Of a stretch of DNA of 64,000 nucleotides, positions 35,540 through 45,358 are shown piece after piece (the first letter of the stretch is position 1; each line of letters starts with the position of its first letter). The notes below the pieces were generated by a model. The model was not told the origin of the DNA and searched no databases. It was given only the letters and a program-made list of their open reading frames with translations. Location of the stretch: assembly GCF_902493135.1 (NCBI RefSeq), contig NZ_CABUOD010000022.1, positions 1 to 64,000 of the forward strand, read 5' to 3'. A program made the translations under genes and the position numbers. The stretch comes from an uncultured Parabacteroides sp. Its GTDB lineage: Bacteria > Bacteroidota > Bacteroidia > Bacteroidales > Tannerellaceae.

Positions 35540-37486
35540 TTATTTTATTGTTGTTATTGTATAAGAATAAGAACCGGAAAGCGGTCGCTTCCTGGCGTTC
35601 AACGATAGGCGGTAGATCTGTTCGCCCCATACGTTCGACAATCGGGGATCGTCCAGCCTTACCGTCTCGATAGCAGGAACAAAGGCCTCCTTATTATACG
35701 TCATCCGGGCTTTCTCGCCGTTCACTTCAACGGTCACGACTCCCGGAACAGAAATATCCACTTTCCCCCAAGTGAGGAAATTGATCTGATTCGGTCGATC
35801 CGCCTTGTCCAAAGAGAATGAATCTTCTATTTTCAAAGAATTCTTTCCCAACTGGTACGAACGGACCCACTTCTTTACATTCGCTTCTGCCGGATAAGCT
35901 GTCGCAATATTTGCAGAGAAATACATGCGCTTCGGATCGAACCGCACATCCGTAGCCTTATATTCCGAACCGAACTGCTCCGGCACACCATTAATCATAG
36001 GCAGGTTATGATAATTGCTCTGCATCGTCCAGATAGAATAGCGTTCGGAACTGAATGTCTGGCGGGTATAAGTCCCGACCCCGGCATCGATAAAGACAGG
36101 CGTTGTATTTAAGTAAAGGGAGAAGGTTCCTACATCATTATGATTATGGCTTTCATTATTATAGCCACCTTTCGTTGCCACGAAAAAGCCGTTCTTGTTG
36201 GTCATATAGCAAAATTCGGTTTCCGGATACCAGGAATAGCCGGGGAACTGAACGGCTGCATCCTCCTTTTCAAACTCATTTTTCACTAAGATCGTTTGCA
36301 GGACACGGAAAACATCCGTCCCAAAAGGAGTGCTGCTTTTTACCGATTTGCTTGCCTTTGCTTCTTTGTCAAGATAAGCGGCATAATGCATCATCAAATC
36401 GCTACCGACCGCTTTCCCATAACGGTAAATCAGTGAAGCATCCCCGCCACCTCTTGCTGAAGCATCTGCAAAATTGACAACCCATCCGTTACCGACATAC
36501 GAACGGACAATATATTCTCCCATATTCTGAATCATATGCTGATCGAATATGGATATTTTACCACCGGTCCCGTCATAAAGCATCTGCAAATAATCGTACA
36601 TCTTTCCGGCAGCATGTCCCCAGTAGGAAGGCCCTTCTTCACAACCTCCGTCACCATGGGTATAGTTGATGAAATGGTCCACAGAAGTCATCGTCCGGTA
36701 AACCGCTTTCGCCAATTTATCCCGGTCATTTTCGAGCAGGAAGAAACATTGCAGCACATTGAAGTTACACCACGGGTTCCAGTTATTCACCAATCCGCCG
36801 GGTTTCAGGTGGAACGCCATCCACCAGAAATGATCTTCATTCATGTAGGTATCGAGGATACGGACTTGCAATTCATGCCGCAGCCTTTTTGAAATCAAGT
36901 GATTTTTCTTGTCGAAAGAAGGTTTCAGGAAATAATAAATCCAAGACAACTGGGAGGCCAGGTTTCCCGAACCCAAGTCGATCACATGTTCTTCATAACT
37001 CGGAAAACATCCTCCGATCTTCTGTAATCCCAAATGGGCCGACAACGCCCAACTTGTCATTTCACAGCTGACAAAAACGCCATTGATAATCTGGTCGACA
37101 AAGCGTCCCTTTCCTTCGGCCATCTCTGCCATAAACAAACTTCCGAGTGCGGAATTGTTCTGTCCAAACGGGTTCTCCATTATCGTCCGGCTACCGCTCC
37201 GTCCATATTCCAGATAATCGGTTGCCTTTACAATCTTCCATTCATAATCCAGGAAACTTTCTCCTTTCCGGATATAATCGTCTTTATAATCGCCAAGGAA
37301 CTTATCCCAACCGACCCGGTCGGAATAATCAGGATAAGGCACCCACTTCTGCCCCATTATCAACGCGGATTTGACCTTCTCAAAATCGGCCTCCTTCTGC
37401 AACAAGTCGCGTTTTTCGTACGCGTGCAAGTGTGCAACTGTCCAAAGCAACAGGCACACGATTGTGATGAATCGTTGTGTTCTCAT
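35540..37486 (-). CDS. heparinase II/III-type polysaccharide lyase (copy 1)
   Basis: A 648-residue secreted lyase with signal (WTVAHLHAYE). The N-terminal alpha/alpha toroid (to about residue 370) has LVNNWNPWCNFNVL and the Tyr/His-containing GGCEEGPSYWGHAAG. The C-terminal beta-sandwich has NNESHNHNDVGTFSLY, the conserved His of the family. It would cut uronic-acid-containing chains by beta-elimination. The CAZy family (PL12, PL21, PL33 or relative) is not certain. It is first gene of the lyase-GH88-GH16-phosphodiesterase operon and is paralogous to the lyase at 50421-52346. Confidence 0.88.
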   Translation of the reverse strand: MRTQRFITIVCLLLWTVAHLHAYEKRDLLQKEADFEKVKSALIMGQKWVPYPDYSDRVGWDKFLGDYKDDYIRKGESFLDYEWKIVKATDYLEYGRSGSRTIMENPFGQNNSALGSLFMAEMAEGKGRFVDQIINGVFVSCEMTSWALSAHLGLQKIGGCFPSYEEHVIDLGSGNLASQLSWIYYFLKPSFDKKNHLISKRLRHELQVRILDTYMNEDHFWWMAFHLKPGGLVNNWNPWCNFNVLQCFFLLENDRDKLAKAVYRTMTSVDHFINYTHGDGGCEEGPSYWGHAAGKMYDYLQMLYDGTGGKISIFDQHMIQNMGEYIVRSYVGNGWVVNFADASARGGGDASLIYRYGKAVGSDLMMHYAAYLDKEAKASKSVKSSTPFGTDVFRVLQTILVKNEFEKEDAAVQFPGYSWYPETEFCYMTNKNGFFVATKGGYNNESHNHNDVGTFSLYLNTTPVFIDAGVGTYTRQTFSSERYSIWTMQSNYHNLPMINGVPEQFGSEYKATDVRFDPKRMYFSANIATAYPAEANVKKWVRSYQLGKNSLKIEDSFSLDKADRPNQINFLTWGKVDISVPGVVTVEVNGEKARMTYNKEAFVPAIETVRLDDPRLSNVWGEQIYRLSLNARKRPLSGSYSYTITTIK

Positions 37487-37507
37487 AGGTATTATTTTTC
37501 AATATCA

Positions 37508-37515
37508 CAAAATTA
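37508..37515 (-). promoter_or_regulatory. possible -7 box of the lyase-GH88 operon
   Basis: TAATTTTG on the minus strand fits TAnnTTTG, 22 bases ahead of the lyase ATG and behind the susD terminator. No convincing -33 box was seen. Confidence 0.4.
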
Positions 37516-37610
37516 TAAGTACCATCTATGGGATACGGACATATTCATCCAATTCATGTGCACTGATTGTCCAATGACAAAATTTTAAGCCTATTGTTCA
37601 AAAAAAATAA

Positions 37611-37653
37611 GATGGCTTTGGTTTCCGATCTTACGATCTCAACCAAAGCCATC
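37611..37653 (-). terminator. terminator between susD and the lyase (minus arm)
   Basis: GATGGCTTTGGTT pairs perfectly with AACCAAAGCCATC over a 17-base loop, followed on the minus strand by TTATTTTTTTTG. It is a strong intrinsic terminator behind susD, leaving the lyase operon to a separate promoter or read-through. Confidence 0.9.
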
Positions 37654-37689
37654 AAACAAAACTTATATTGAAAATATATACCTATTCGA

Positions 37690-39483
37690 TTAATTTATCC
37701 AACCATCATTCTGAATCAAATTATCATTCATTTCACATTCTGTTGTAGGAATAGGCCATACATAAATATGGTCGCCTGCCCAAGAATATGGATTGACAAT
37801 CGTACCCCAGATTTCTTTGGATCCATTGCCGGCCTTACACCAATCACCCATCGTTCTCCAACGCATTTCGTCATAGAGATTGACCCCTTCCAAAGGCAGT
37901 TCCCAACGACGTTCGTTACGGATACGAGTGCGCATGTCATTCTGACCGCTCACATAAGTAGGCTTGCCCGGATCCGTTGTCTGCAATAAAGCAGCACCTG
38001 CTCTCTGACGAACTGCATTAACCAAATCGACAGCTTCTTGTTTGAACCCTTGTTCGTTGATTGCTTCAGCCAACATCAAAACAACATCTGCATAACGGAT
38101 CAACGGATAATCCGTAGGGCAATATTCACGATTCGAAGTTTCAGAAGCGCCTTCTGCTACAAATTTACGATACAAATAATAGAAGTAGGTCTGACAGTCC
38201 GTTCTCAACTCAAAAGGTGCAGCCTCATCAGATTGAGTAGTCGGCCAACGCATTGTGTATGTATATTCATTTGAACCAATAGCTCCTCTGTATTCAGAAT
38301 ACGGAGTAATAACCGTAGCTTCCAAACGTGGGTCACGGTTTTCATACGCTTTACGTAAACGAGCTTCATTACCTGAAGGTAAATATTTAGACATATCGGC
38401 ACCATTTGCAATTGCCTGTTTAAATCCTATACGCAATTTATCTTTTATTTCATCCGGATACGTCTCCCATTCTCCTACAGTATCACGTAAGAAAAAGACA
38501 ACTCTTTCAAGCGGTGTCATTTCATTATACCCCGGCAAGAAGTCATTCCAATTAAAAGGCTTTCCATCTGCACATTCAAATGATTCCACCCAATGAACAC
38601 TCGGCAAATAACTATTCCAGCAAGAACCGAAAGAGACACGAGATCCCAGCCAAAACTCTGTTTTAGAACCATAGCCGCTAACACCAATATTCTGTTCAGA
38701 AAAAATCATTTCATCACAATCTTCATTCGCTTCTTTAAACAATTGCTTGTATTCACCTTGAAACAAAGCAAATCCTAATTCTCCGACTTTACGTAATGCT
38801 TTTTCTGCATTGGGATAATCTTTCATCCACATATACGTCTGTCCCATCAACGCATAAGCAGCTCCTTTTGTGGCACGACCATAGTTTGGATCACCGGCCG
38901 TATATTTGTTTGGCAAATTAGCGCTATTGACACAATCATTCAGATCGGAAAGAATTACTTCCCAAACTTTATCGGCTGTTTCACGTGCATTCGTACATTC
39001 GCTGTCTTCCACCGGTTCCAAATAAACAGGAACACCTTGGAATACGCGATTCAAACGGAAATAATAATAAGCACGGAGAAACTTAGATTCTGCCATCAAA
39101 CGATCTTTCTTCGCTTCATCAATCGGAGCACCTGGCAAATTAAATATAGCATCATTTGCACGATGAATACCTTCGTACAGCTGTTTCCAAGTATCAGAGA
39201 ACAAACTGTTGCTGGCTGTAACCGTACCATTCAACAATGCTTGAGGATCACGAGCCTGCCCGGCAAATCCCATCGCATCTTGGGTAAACATTTCATGTGC
39301 TACTTTAGCCTCACGTAAAGTAGCATAAATACCGTTTACTCCCATGTCGCACATCGTTTCGTTGCCCCACATGGTTTCAGACCCGACCTTGTCATAGGGA
39401 TTTGTATCCAACAAATCAGGTTTACAAGCTGTCATGACAGAAGCGACAGCTGCAATAACTAATATATTATTAACTAATTTCAT
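37690..39483 (-). CDS. SusD/RagB family glycan-binding lipoprotein (minus arm)
   Basis: A 597-residue outer-membrane lipoprotein (SVMTACKPDLLDTNPYD) with the SusD helix-rich fold: LYEGIHRANDAIFNLPG, KFLRAYYYFRLNRVFQGVPVYLEP, then the C-terminal YPLIRYADVVLMLAEAINE and VRQRAG. It captures oligosaccharides above the SusC channel. It starts 11 bases after susC. Confidence 0.95.
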   Translation of the reverse strand: MKLVNNILVIAAVASVMTACKPDLLDTNPYDKVGSETMWGNETMCDMGVNGIYATLREAKVAHEMFTQDAMGFAGQARDPQALLNGTVTASNSLFSDTWKQLYEGIHRANDAIFNLPGAPIDEAKKDRLMAESKFLRAYYYFRLNRVFQGVPVYLEPVEDSECTNARETADKVWEVILSDLNDCVNSANLPNKYTAGDPNYGRATKGAAYALMGQTYMWMKDYPNAEKALRKVGELGFALFQGEYKQLFKEANEDCDEMIFSEQNIGVSGYGSKTEFWLGSRVSFGSCWNSYLPSVHWVESFECADGKPFNWNDFLPGYNEMTPLERVVFFLRDTVGEWETYPDEIKDKLRIGFKQAIANGADMSKYLPSGNEARLRKAYENRDPRLEATVITPYSEYRGAIGSNEYTYTMRWPTTQSDEAAPFELRTDCQTYFYYLYRKFVAEGASETSNREYCPTDYPLIRYADVVLMLAEAINEQGFKQEAVDLVNAVRQRAGAALLQTTDPGKPTYVSGQNDMRTRIRNERRWELPLEGVNLYDEMRWRTMGDWCKAGNGSKEIWGTIVNPYSWAGDHIYVWPIPTTECEMNDNLIQNDGWIN

Positions 39484-39494
39484 GTTTTCTTTAA

Positions 39495-42400
39495 TTAGAA
39501 TGTTACGTTAATACCTGCTGCAAATTGACGTAATGACGGATAATTGGTATTAGCACCCATTTCCGGGTCTTGTCCTGGGAATGAAGTGATAGTAAACAAG
39601 TTTTCACCCGATACATAAACCCGTACTCTCTCTGCAAATATTTTAGAAACGATATTTGCTGGCAACGTATAGCCAATCGTCAAGTTTTTCAATTTCAGAT
39701 AAGATGCATTGTACAAGTAGAAGTTACTTGTCTGACGACTCTGTTTGTTACTTTCGTCAACCAAACGGGGAAAATAAGCATTCAAATTGGTTCTCGGATC
39801 ATTCGGATTTGCAGGATCATAGAAATAGTGGTCATTAGCAACCCGTTCAGAAACAGCACATCCATTTCTGATGGAGACGCTGTTATATGGAGATTCTTCC
39901 CAATAAAGGTCGAAACCTCCATTACCTGCCCACAACATACTCAAGTCAAATCCTTTCCAACCAGCACTGATGTTGATACCATATCCAAACTTCGGCATGG
40001 CAGAAGAACCTTGGAATGTATAGTCGTATGAACTACCGTATATTCCGTCACCATTGACATCCGCATAAATCAAATCACCGTAATTTATCTTGGTCGGTCC
40101 AACGCCATTGTTAGGTTGGAACTGATAGCCAGCATCCATCATTGCCTGCAACCATTTCATATCTTGTTCCGTACGGATCATACCGTCTCTCGGACCTCCA
40201 TTGACATTTACAGTTCCATCACTGTTAAAATGGGAACCGTTACCGGAATATGTATTCAAAGTATAGTATTCTTTGATAGGATGTCCTTCAACAATACGAC
40301 CGTTATCTTTAGACACCGATACTTCACCTATATTAGATTGCCATACTTTTTGACCATCTTTCTCTACCCAACCGGCTTTATATTCACCCAAATATTTGGA
40401 AACTTCATTATGGTTGTAAGAGAAGTTAGCCGATACAGCATAGTCGAACTCTCCGATCTTATCTTTCCAACCTAATGTCATTTCAACACCTCGGTTAGTC
40501 ACTTCCGCCGTATTCATGGTCGGAGGCGTCTTGATACCCATTGTCAAATGCAGGTTCGGAGTCGTCAAGATACCATCCGTCACTTTATTATAGACATCGA
40601 TTTCAGCAGTCAAACGATTGTTCAGGAAACCTGCATCGATACCGAAGTTGGTAACGGTCGTACCTTCCCATTCCAAACGGGTATTGCCAATTCGGTTCTG
40701 AGCCAGACCTGTCATTTGTTTTCCTCCGAAAGAATAATTATAAGTGGCATATGTAGCCTGATAACCATAATAATCCTGATAATTGTCTTTGTCTGTAATA
40801 CGGTTATTACCGATCTGTCCCCAAGAGGCGCGAATCTTCAAATTGCTCAACCAGTCGATATTCTTCATAAAATCTTCTTCCGAAATACGCCATGCAGCAG
40901 AAAAAGAAGGGAAAATACCCCAACGTGAGTCAGCATTAAAACGGGAAGAACCGTCATATCGGAAGTTTGCCTCAAACAAATATTTTGATTTGTAAGCATA
41001 GTTGAGACGACCGAATACAGAACGTAAAGCTTCGTCTTTTGCAGTACCGGAACTTTTTATCATCTCCGTTGCACCGTCAGGAACATTGATACTCGGATCG
41101 ATCAATCCTTTCTTTTCCTGTTTGTGCTCATATTGTTTGTAATAGTATTCATTATAACCGAGCATCACATTCAAATCATGATCTTCCTTGAATGTTTTGT
41201 CGTAACGAAGGATATTTTCCAACGTATATGTTTCTTCTGCGTATGATTTCCAGGTCGTACTCATCTGATCGGGAGTCGTAGCAGTCGAACCGATGCTACC
41301 ATCGCTGAACTTATACCGTGCAACTGGAACTGTATGGGAATTATATTCATCAAAACGACGTCCATAGTTAAAATTGAAATCCCAACTCAAACCTTCCATG
41401 AACTTGATCTTCGAATACATTGTCGTGTTGAAACGTGAAGAACGGTCCTGACCATCCCTGCTTTTCAAATACATCCACATATTGTTGGCTGTAGCACTTT
41501 CTTCCGCAGCTTCAGGATATCCCAACTTTCCGTCATACATACCGATCAAGCCGGGAGTAGTTTGGCGAATAAAGTTTAACATCCCCGTATCGGCAAAGTT
41601 TCCCTGGTCCTTGTCGTTCATGATTGCGTACGTACGAGTTCCCAACGTCAACCATTTCGTCACATTCGCTTCTACATTGGCACGCATAGTGTAACGCTTC
41701 AAGCCTGTGTTTTCAACCAAACCCGGATTATCCATATAACCCGCTGACAGCAAAAACGTAACCTTTTCACTACCTCCGTTGATAGACACGACGTGGTCTT
41801 GTACCAAATTGTTTTTATACATTTCTTCATTCCAGTCCGTATTCGGATAAGCCAACCAGTTCGGTACGCCATTTGCCGTTAAACCGTTCGGATCAGCATT
41901 AGCCGCTTCCCATGCGCTGATAGTCGATTGAGAGAAAATATCCCTGCTACTATCACCGGTGATATTATGATTCATCTCATTGATGATACGCATATGTTTC
42001 GGATAATCCGTGACAAAATCCAACAAATTGGAGGGTTGAGCTACAGAAAAAGTACCGGAATAGGTCACACGTATTTTTTCTCGATTACCTTTCTTTGTCG
42101 TAATCAAAATAACACCATTGGCAGCACGTGAACCGTAAATAGCAGCAGAAGCCGCATCTTTCAAAACAGAAATAGATTCAATATCCTGTGGGTTGACAGC
42201 ATCCATTGATGCTTCCATTCCGTCTACCAACACCAACGGGCTGGCATTATTCAACGTACCTGTACCACGGACACGAATCGTAGCACCATCATCGGTCGGG
42301 TTACCTTTACTTTGCATAACCTGCAAACCGGCAGACAAACCACCCAATGCCGACGATACATTTGTAATAGGACGGCTGGCTGCCTGTTCCGAAAAATCGA

Positions 42401-42857
42401 CAGAAGAAACAGCACCCGTCAGGTTCACTTTCTTCTGTGTACCATAACCAACAACCACAACCTCATCCAATGCTTGAGAATCTTCGGTTAGTTTAATGGT
42501 AAACGATTTTTGATTGTTTACCGGTATTTCTTGTTCTTTATATCCGATAAACGAAACGACTAAGATGGAATTAGGAGATACCTCCAAAGAGAAATTACCG
42601 TCCATATCGGTAATCGTACCATTGGTTGTTCCCTTTTCTACAACATTTGCCCCTGCGACCGGACCAAACTCGTCTTCTACTACACCCTTGATAGCGTGTT
42701 TAGTCTGTTGTGGCGAAGCGACAACAGGGCTTGGTTCTATAGAACCAAATGCATCGGTAGAAGGATTAGCAGAAGCCATCCCGATTGATGCTAAGAGCAT
42801 AGAAGCCCCTAAGAACATCGCTCTCGATACATAAAAGCATTTAAAATCTTTTGTCAT
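39495..42857 (-). CDS. SusC/RagA TonB-dependent transporter (minus arm)
   Basis: A 1120-residue outer-membrane importer with a long signal (MTKDFKCFYVSRAMFLGASM), a carboxypeptidase-like domain (IKGVVEDEFGPVAGANVVEKG), a plug with DEVVVVGYGTQKK and ISVLKDAASAAIYGSRAANGVI, and a barrel ending in AAGINVTF. It would import glycan fragments with TonB energy. The start at MTKDFK matches the start of the second SusC. Residues 1-150 or so are nearly the same as in that protein, while plug and barrel differ. Confidence 0.95.
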   Translation of the reverse strand: MTKDFKCFYVSRAMFLGASMLLASIGMASANPSTDAFGSIEPSPVVASPQQTKHAIKGVVEDEFGPVAGANVVEKGTTNGTITDMDGNFSLEVSPNSILVVSFIGYKEQEIPVNNQKSFTIKLTEDSQALDEVVVVGYGTQKKVNLTGAVSSVDFSEQAASRPITNVSSALGGLSAGLQVMQSKGNPTDDGATIRVRGTGTLNNASPLVLVDGMEASMDAVNPQDIESISVLKDAASAAIYGSRAANGVILITTKKGNREKIRVTYSGTFSVAQPSNLLDFVTDYPKHMRIINEMNHNITGDSSRDIFSQSTISAWEAANADPNGLTANGVPNWLAYPNTDWNEEMYKNNLVQDHVVSINGGSEKVTFLLSAGYMDNPGLVENTGLKRYTMRANVEANVTKWLTLGTRTYAIMNDKDQGNFADTGMLNFIRQTTPGLIGMYDGKLGYPEAAEESATANNMWMYLKSRDGQDRSSRFNTTMYSKIKFMEGLSWDFNFNYGRRFDEYNSHTVPVARYKFSDGSIGSTATTPDQMSTTWKSYAEETYTLENILRYDKTFKEDHDLNVMLGYNEYYYKQYEHKQEKKGLIDPSINVPDGATEMIKSSGTAKDEALRSVFGRLNYAYKSKYLFEANFRYDGSSRFNADSRWGIFPSFSAAWRISEEDFMKNIDWLSNLKIRASWGQIGNNRITDKDNYQDYYGYQATYATYNYSFGGKQMTGLAQNRIGNTRLEWEGTTVTNFGIDAGFLNNRLTAEIDVYNKVTDGILTTPNLHLTMGIKTPPTMNTAEVTNRGVEMTLGWKDKIGEFDYAVSANFSYNHNEVSKYLGEYKAGWVEKDGQKVWQSNIGEVSVSKDNGRIVEGHPIKEYYTLNTYSGNGSHFNSDGTVNVNGGPRDGMIRTEQDMKWLQAMMDAGYQFQPNNGVGPTKINYGDLIYADVNGDGIYGSSYDYTFQGSSAMPKFGYGINISAGWKGFDLSMLWAGNGGFDLYWEESPYNSVSIRNGCAVSERVANDHYFYDPANPNDPRTNLNAYFPRLVDESNKQSRQTSNFYLYNASYLKLKNLTIGYTLPANIVSKIFAERVRVYVSGENLFTITSFPGQDPEMGANTNYPSLRQFAAGINVTF

Positions 42858-42946
42858 AATAACACCAGATTTGATTAGTAAATTAGATTTATAATTCATA
42901 TTTCATTAAATTATCGTTTGTGTTTTTTACATGTTCAAAATATTAT

Positions 42947-42967
42947 CATAGTTCTTCAAGAACTATG
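42947..42967. promoter_or_regulatory. palindrome ahead of susC (minus arm)
   Basis: CATAGTTCTT-C-AAGAACTATG is a perfect 10-bp palindrome around one base, 90 bases upstream of the susC start. The core AGTTCTT-N-AAGAACT recurs ahead of the other susC (45241-45255). It is a likely operator or leader element shared by the arms; the binding factor is unknown, with the HTCS a candidate. Confidence 0.6.
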
Positions 42968-43024
42968 GTACTTCGTTATCATTTATGGTTCAATATTTGG
43001 CAGATTTGAAACTAAATGTCCCAC

Positions 43025-43134
43025 TAAAGAACTAGGTTCGCGGATGACGCGGATCGGGCGGATCTTAACGGATAAAATAATTAAAATCCGCTTTCATCCG
43101 TTTCATCCGCGTCATCCGCGAACCTGGTTCTTTA
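43025..43134. repeat. dispersed palindromic repeat, copy 3
   Basis: The left arm TAAAGAACTAGGTTCGCGGA… pairs with the right arm …TCCGCGAACCTGGTTCTTTA. It is nearest to copy 4 at 53950-54065 (both end in a GGTTCTT-type block). Confidence 0.75.
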
Positions 43135-43280
43135 ATGTTTCAAATATTATTATATTCGTACCTTTTATTTGTGGCTGAACGGGAAGCTTATTGTATAATA
43201 CCGGTTCTTTAACAACGAAATACAATCTTTAATAATAGGGCTGAAATTCGGCTTTTTTGCGGGTAAAAAGGGCTTTGTCG

Positions 43281-43404
43281 GCTGAGGTGCGCAGTTTTTT
43301 GCCACGAAGACGGTCATAATTGCTCTGAGATGCGCAGTGTATATAGCATGACGACCGTGCTGATGGCGACAAAGACGGTCGTAAGGGAAATGAAGACGGT
43401 CGTC
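43281..43404. repeat. GACGGTC repeats at about 21-bp spacing
   Basis: AAGACGGTCRT appears at 43307, 43372 and 43393, with an inverted version (GACGACCGT) at 43350; the last three are 21 bases apart. A second short repeat, CTGAGRTGCGCAG, appears at about 43282 and 43325. Confidence 0.55.
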
Positions 43405-43810
43405 GTGGCTGGAAAGCCCCGGAATCGGTTTAAGATATACAGGAAATGTCCCGACTCTTTTTATTACAGGCGATTCTCCGGGAGTTCAGGTTTTCCAGAA
43501 TATCCGTTCTTTCTCCTATCTGATTGCAAAGAGACATCGTTTTTTCATTTTCCGCCTATGACGTTTTTTCAATCGTTACCAATTCCAGCTAAAAGCCGGC
43601 AAAAAGTCAAATCAAAACGATCCGGAATTTTACCCGAAATAGAATACGGGCCAATCTGGGGTTATTGTCATTTTATCATATATGAATCCATAACAGAAAT
43701 AGATGTTCAATCTTTATCACATCATGTATCATTGTCAGGAAAGGTAAAACTTACATTTGCCAATATCCGAAACATTCTTCCCGATCCGTTGTCCGTTTAT
43801 AAATAATATG

Positions 43811-43818
43811 TATATTTG
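43811..43818 (+). promoter_or_regulatory. -7 box of the Rpn gene
   Basis: TATATTTG, with a TTG 19 bases upstream as a possible -33 box. It is conserved with the left-edge copy. A GTG at 43818 overlaps this box and so is not the start codon. Confidence 0.6.
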
Positions 43819-43850
43819 TGGATCAAGTAATAACTAATAAAACAGTAACT

Positions 43851-44831
43851 ATGAAAAAGGAAGAGTCAGATCTGAAAATCATGGAAGAGATGGAAAGAAA
43901 AGAGTTGCAGGACAGATATATTCGCTTCGACTGGGCCATCAAGCGTCTATTGCGCCAGAAGGCCAACTTCGATGTGCTCGACGGTTTCCTGACCGTTATG
44001 CTGAACGAAGAAATCAAGATCGTCGAAATCCTCGAAAGCGAAGGCAACCAGGAAAGCGCCGACGACAAGTTCAACCGCGTCGACATCAAAGCCTTGAACA
44101 GCAAAGGTGAAATCATCCTCGTCGAAATCCAGAACACACGCGAATTGCATTACTTGGAACGCATTCTCTACGGTGTCGCCAAAGCCATCACCGAACATAT
44201 CTCCATAGGTGAAGGCTACGAGAAAATCAAGAAAGTCTACTCCATCAGCATCCTCTATTTCGACATCGGTATCGGGACGGATTATATCTATCACGGCCAG
44301 AACCATTTCATCGGCGTGCATACGGGCGACCACTTGCGTGTCAACATGCGCGAACGCGATGTCCTCGTCTCTCGCCTTCCCGCCGAAATCTTCCCCGAAT
44401 ATATCCTGGTCCGTGTAAACGAGTTCGACAAAGTAGCTCTCACCCCTTTGGACGAATGGATCGAATATCTGAAAGACGGCACGATCCGCCCCGACACGAC
44501 CGCACCGGGACTGAAGGAAGCCCGCGAGAAGTTGAAATACTACTCGATGTCGCCCCAGGAACGCCTCATCTACGACCGCCATCTCGATGCCATCATGATC
44601 CAAAACGACGTGATCGACACGGCCAAATGGGAAGGGAGAATAGAAGGAATCGCCGAAGGTGAGGCAAAAGGAAAAGCAGAAGGCCTTGCTGAAGGTGAGG
44701 CGAAAGGGAAAGCGGAAGGCCTTGCCGAAGGTATGCGTCAAGTCGCTTCCAAGATGAAAAATACTGGGGTAGATATTGCTACTATAGTAAAATGCACCGG
44801 TTTAAGTGAAGAAATAATACTGTCTTTGTAA
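43851..44831 (+). CDS. Rpn/PD-(D/E)XK nuclease family transposase-like protein
   Basis: A 326-residue protein. The nuclease core reads DKFNRVDIKALNSKGEIILVEIQNTRE, which holds an Asp and the ExQ variant of the (D/E)xK motif, as in Rpn proteins. The C-terminus has an imperfect repeat (EGEAKGKAEGLAEGEAKGKAEG) and a tail (VDIATIVKCTGLSEEIILSL) typical of this group. Rpn proteins promote RecA-independent recombination in E. coli. It lies between the two PUL arms and has an inverted paralogue at the left window edge with identical first 52 residues. Confidence 0.88.
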   Translation: MKKEESDLKIMEEMERKELQDRYIRFDWAIKRLLRQKANFDVLDGFLTVMLNEEIKIVEILESEGNQESADDKFNRVDIKALNSKGEIILVEIQNTRELHYLERILYGVAKAITEHISIGEGYEKIKKVYSISILYFDIGIGTDYIYHGQNHFIGVHTGDHLRVNMRERDVLVSRLPAEIFPEYILVRVNEFDKVALTPLDEWIEYLKDGTIRPDTTAPGLKEAREKLKYYSMSPQERLIYDRHLDAIMIQNDVIDTAKWEGRIEGIAEGEAKGKAEGLAEGEAKGKAEGLAEGMRQVASKMKNTGVDIATIVKCTGLSEEIILSL

Positions 44832-44904
44832 GGGAGAGTTACATTCGTTTCTCTATTTGTACGGAAAAGGTTCAGATATTAAGAAAATTAGCAACATCAA
44901 AATA

Positions 44905-44954
44905 ATGATTTGTCTGTTACTTTTGGCTTGATCCAAAAGTGACAGGTAAATCAT
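44905..44954. terminator. strong hairpin after the Rpn gene
   Basis: ATGATTT…CTGTTACTTTTGG pairs with CCAAAAGTGACAG…AAATCAT around a 6-base loop, with one mismatch and a small bulge. It resembles a dispersed Bacteroidales hairpin and may end transcription on both strands. The remaining stretch to 45240 shows no gene. Confidence 0.55.
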
Positions 44955-45240
44955 CATTTACGTTTCACTCCTGCCGGATTATGAGTATTTGCCCCAATGG
45001 TATCGTTTTTATGCTTCGATGTGTGCCTATATGAATATTCAAACATGAATTCTAAATAAATATGTTACTTATTAAACCAAATTTATATGTTATATAAAAC
45101 AGAAATCATACAATATACTAATATACAAACACTTAAAGCATTGCTAAAAACTCACCGTTGGAAGATTAGTGCATATCAAATGGATAAAATTATACATCCA
45201 TGCACATTATTAACATCTAAATTTGCAGTGTCCTGATCGT

Positions 45241-45255
45241 AGTTCTTGAAGAACT
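45241..45255. promoter_or_regulatory. palindrome ahead of susC (plus arm)
   Basis: AGTTCTT-G-AAGAACT, the same core palindrome as at 42950-42964, with GATC flanks on both sides. It lies 104 bases ahead of the susC ATG. The last 16 bases before both susC start codons (AATCTGGTGTTATT-type) are also conserved. Confidence 0.6.
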
Positions 45256-45358
45256 CAGATCAAAACACACTTTTGTGAAAAACACAATAAAAACACACAA
45301 AGTGCCTATTTAGAGAAACGAGAATTATTATCAATTTATTAATCAATCTGGTGTTATT

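Larger units (their letters stand above)
42968..43810. other. repeat-rich centre of the PUL, no credible gene
   Basis: This stretch holds palindromic repeat copy 3 (43025-43134), a patch of 21-bp-spaced GACGGTC repeats (43281-43404) and sequence upstream of the Rpn gene that is partly shared with the left window end. An open frame at 43330-43806 reads through repeats and promoter-like sequence and is not accepted as a gene. Confidence 0.55.

Noticed and set aside
43330..43806. Open frame of 158 codons ahead of the Rpn gene
   Set aside because: It runs through repeats and the conserved upstream and promoter region of the Rpn gene, with odd composition.
43818..43850. GTG start for the Rpn gene giving 11 more residues
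   Set aside because: The GTG overlaps the -7 box; the ATG at 43851 matches the other copy.
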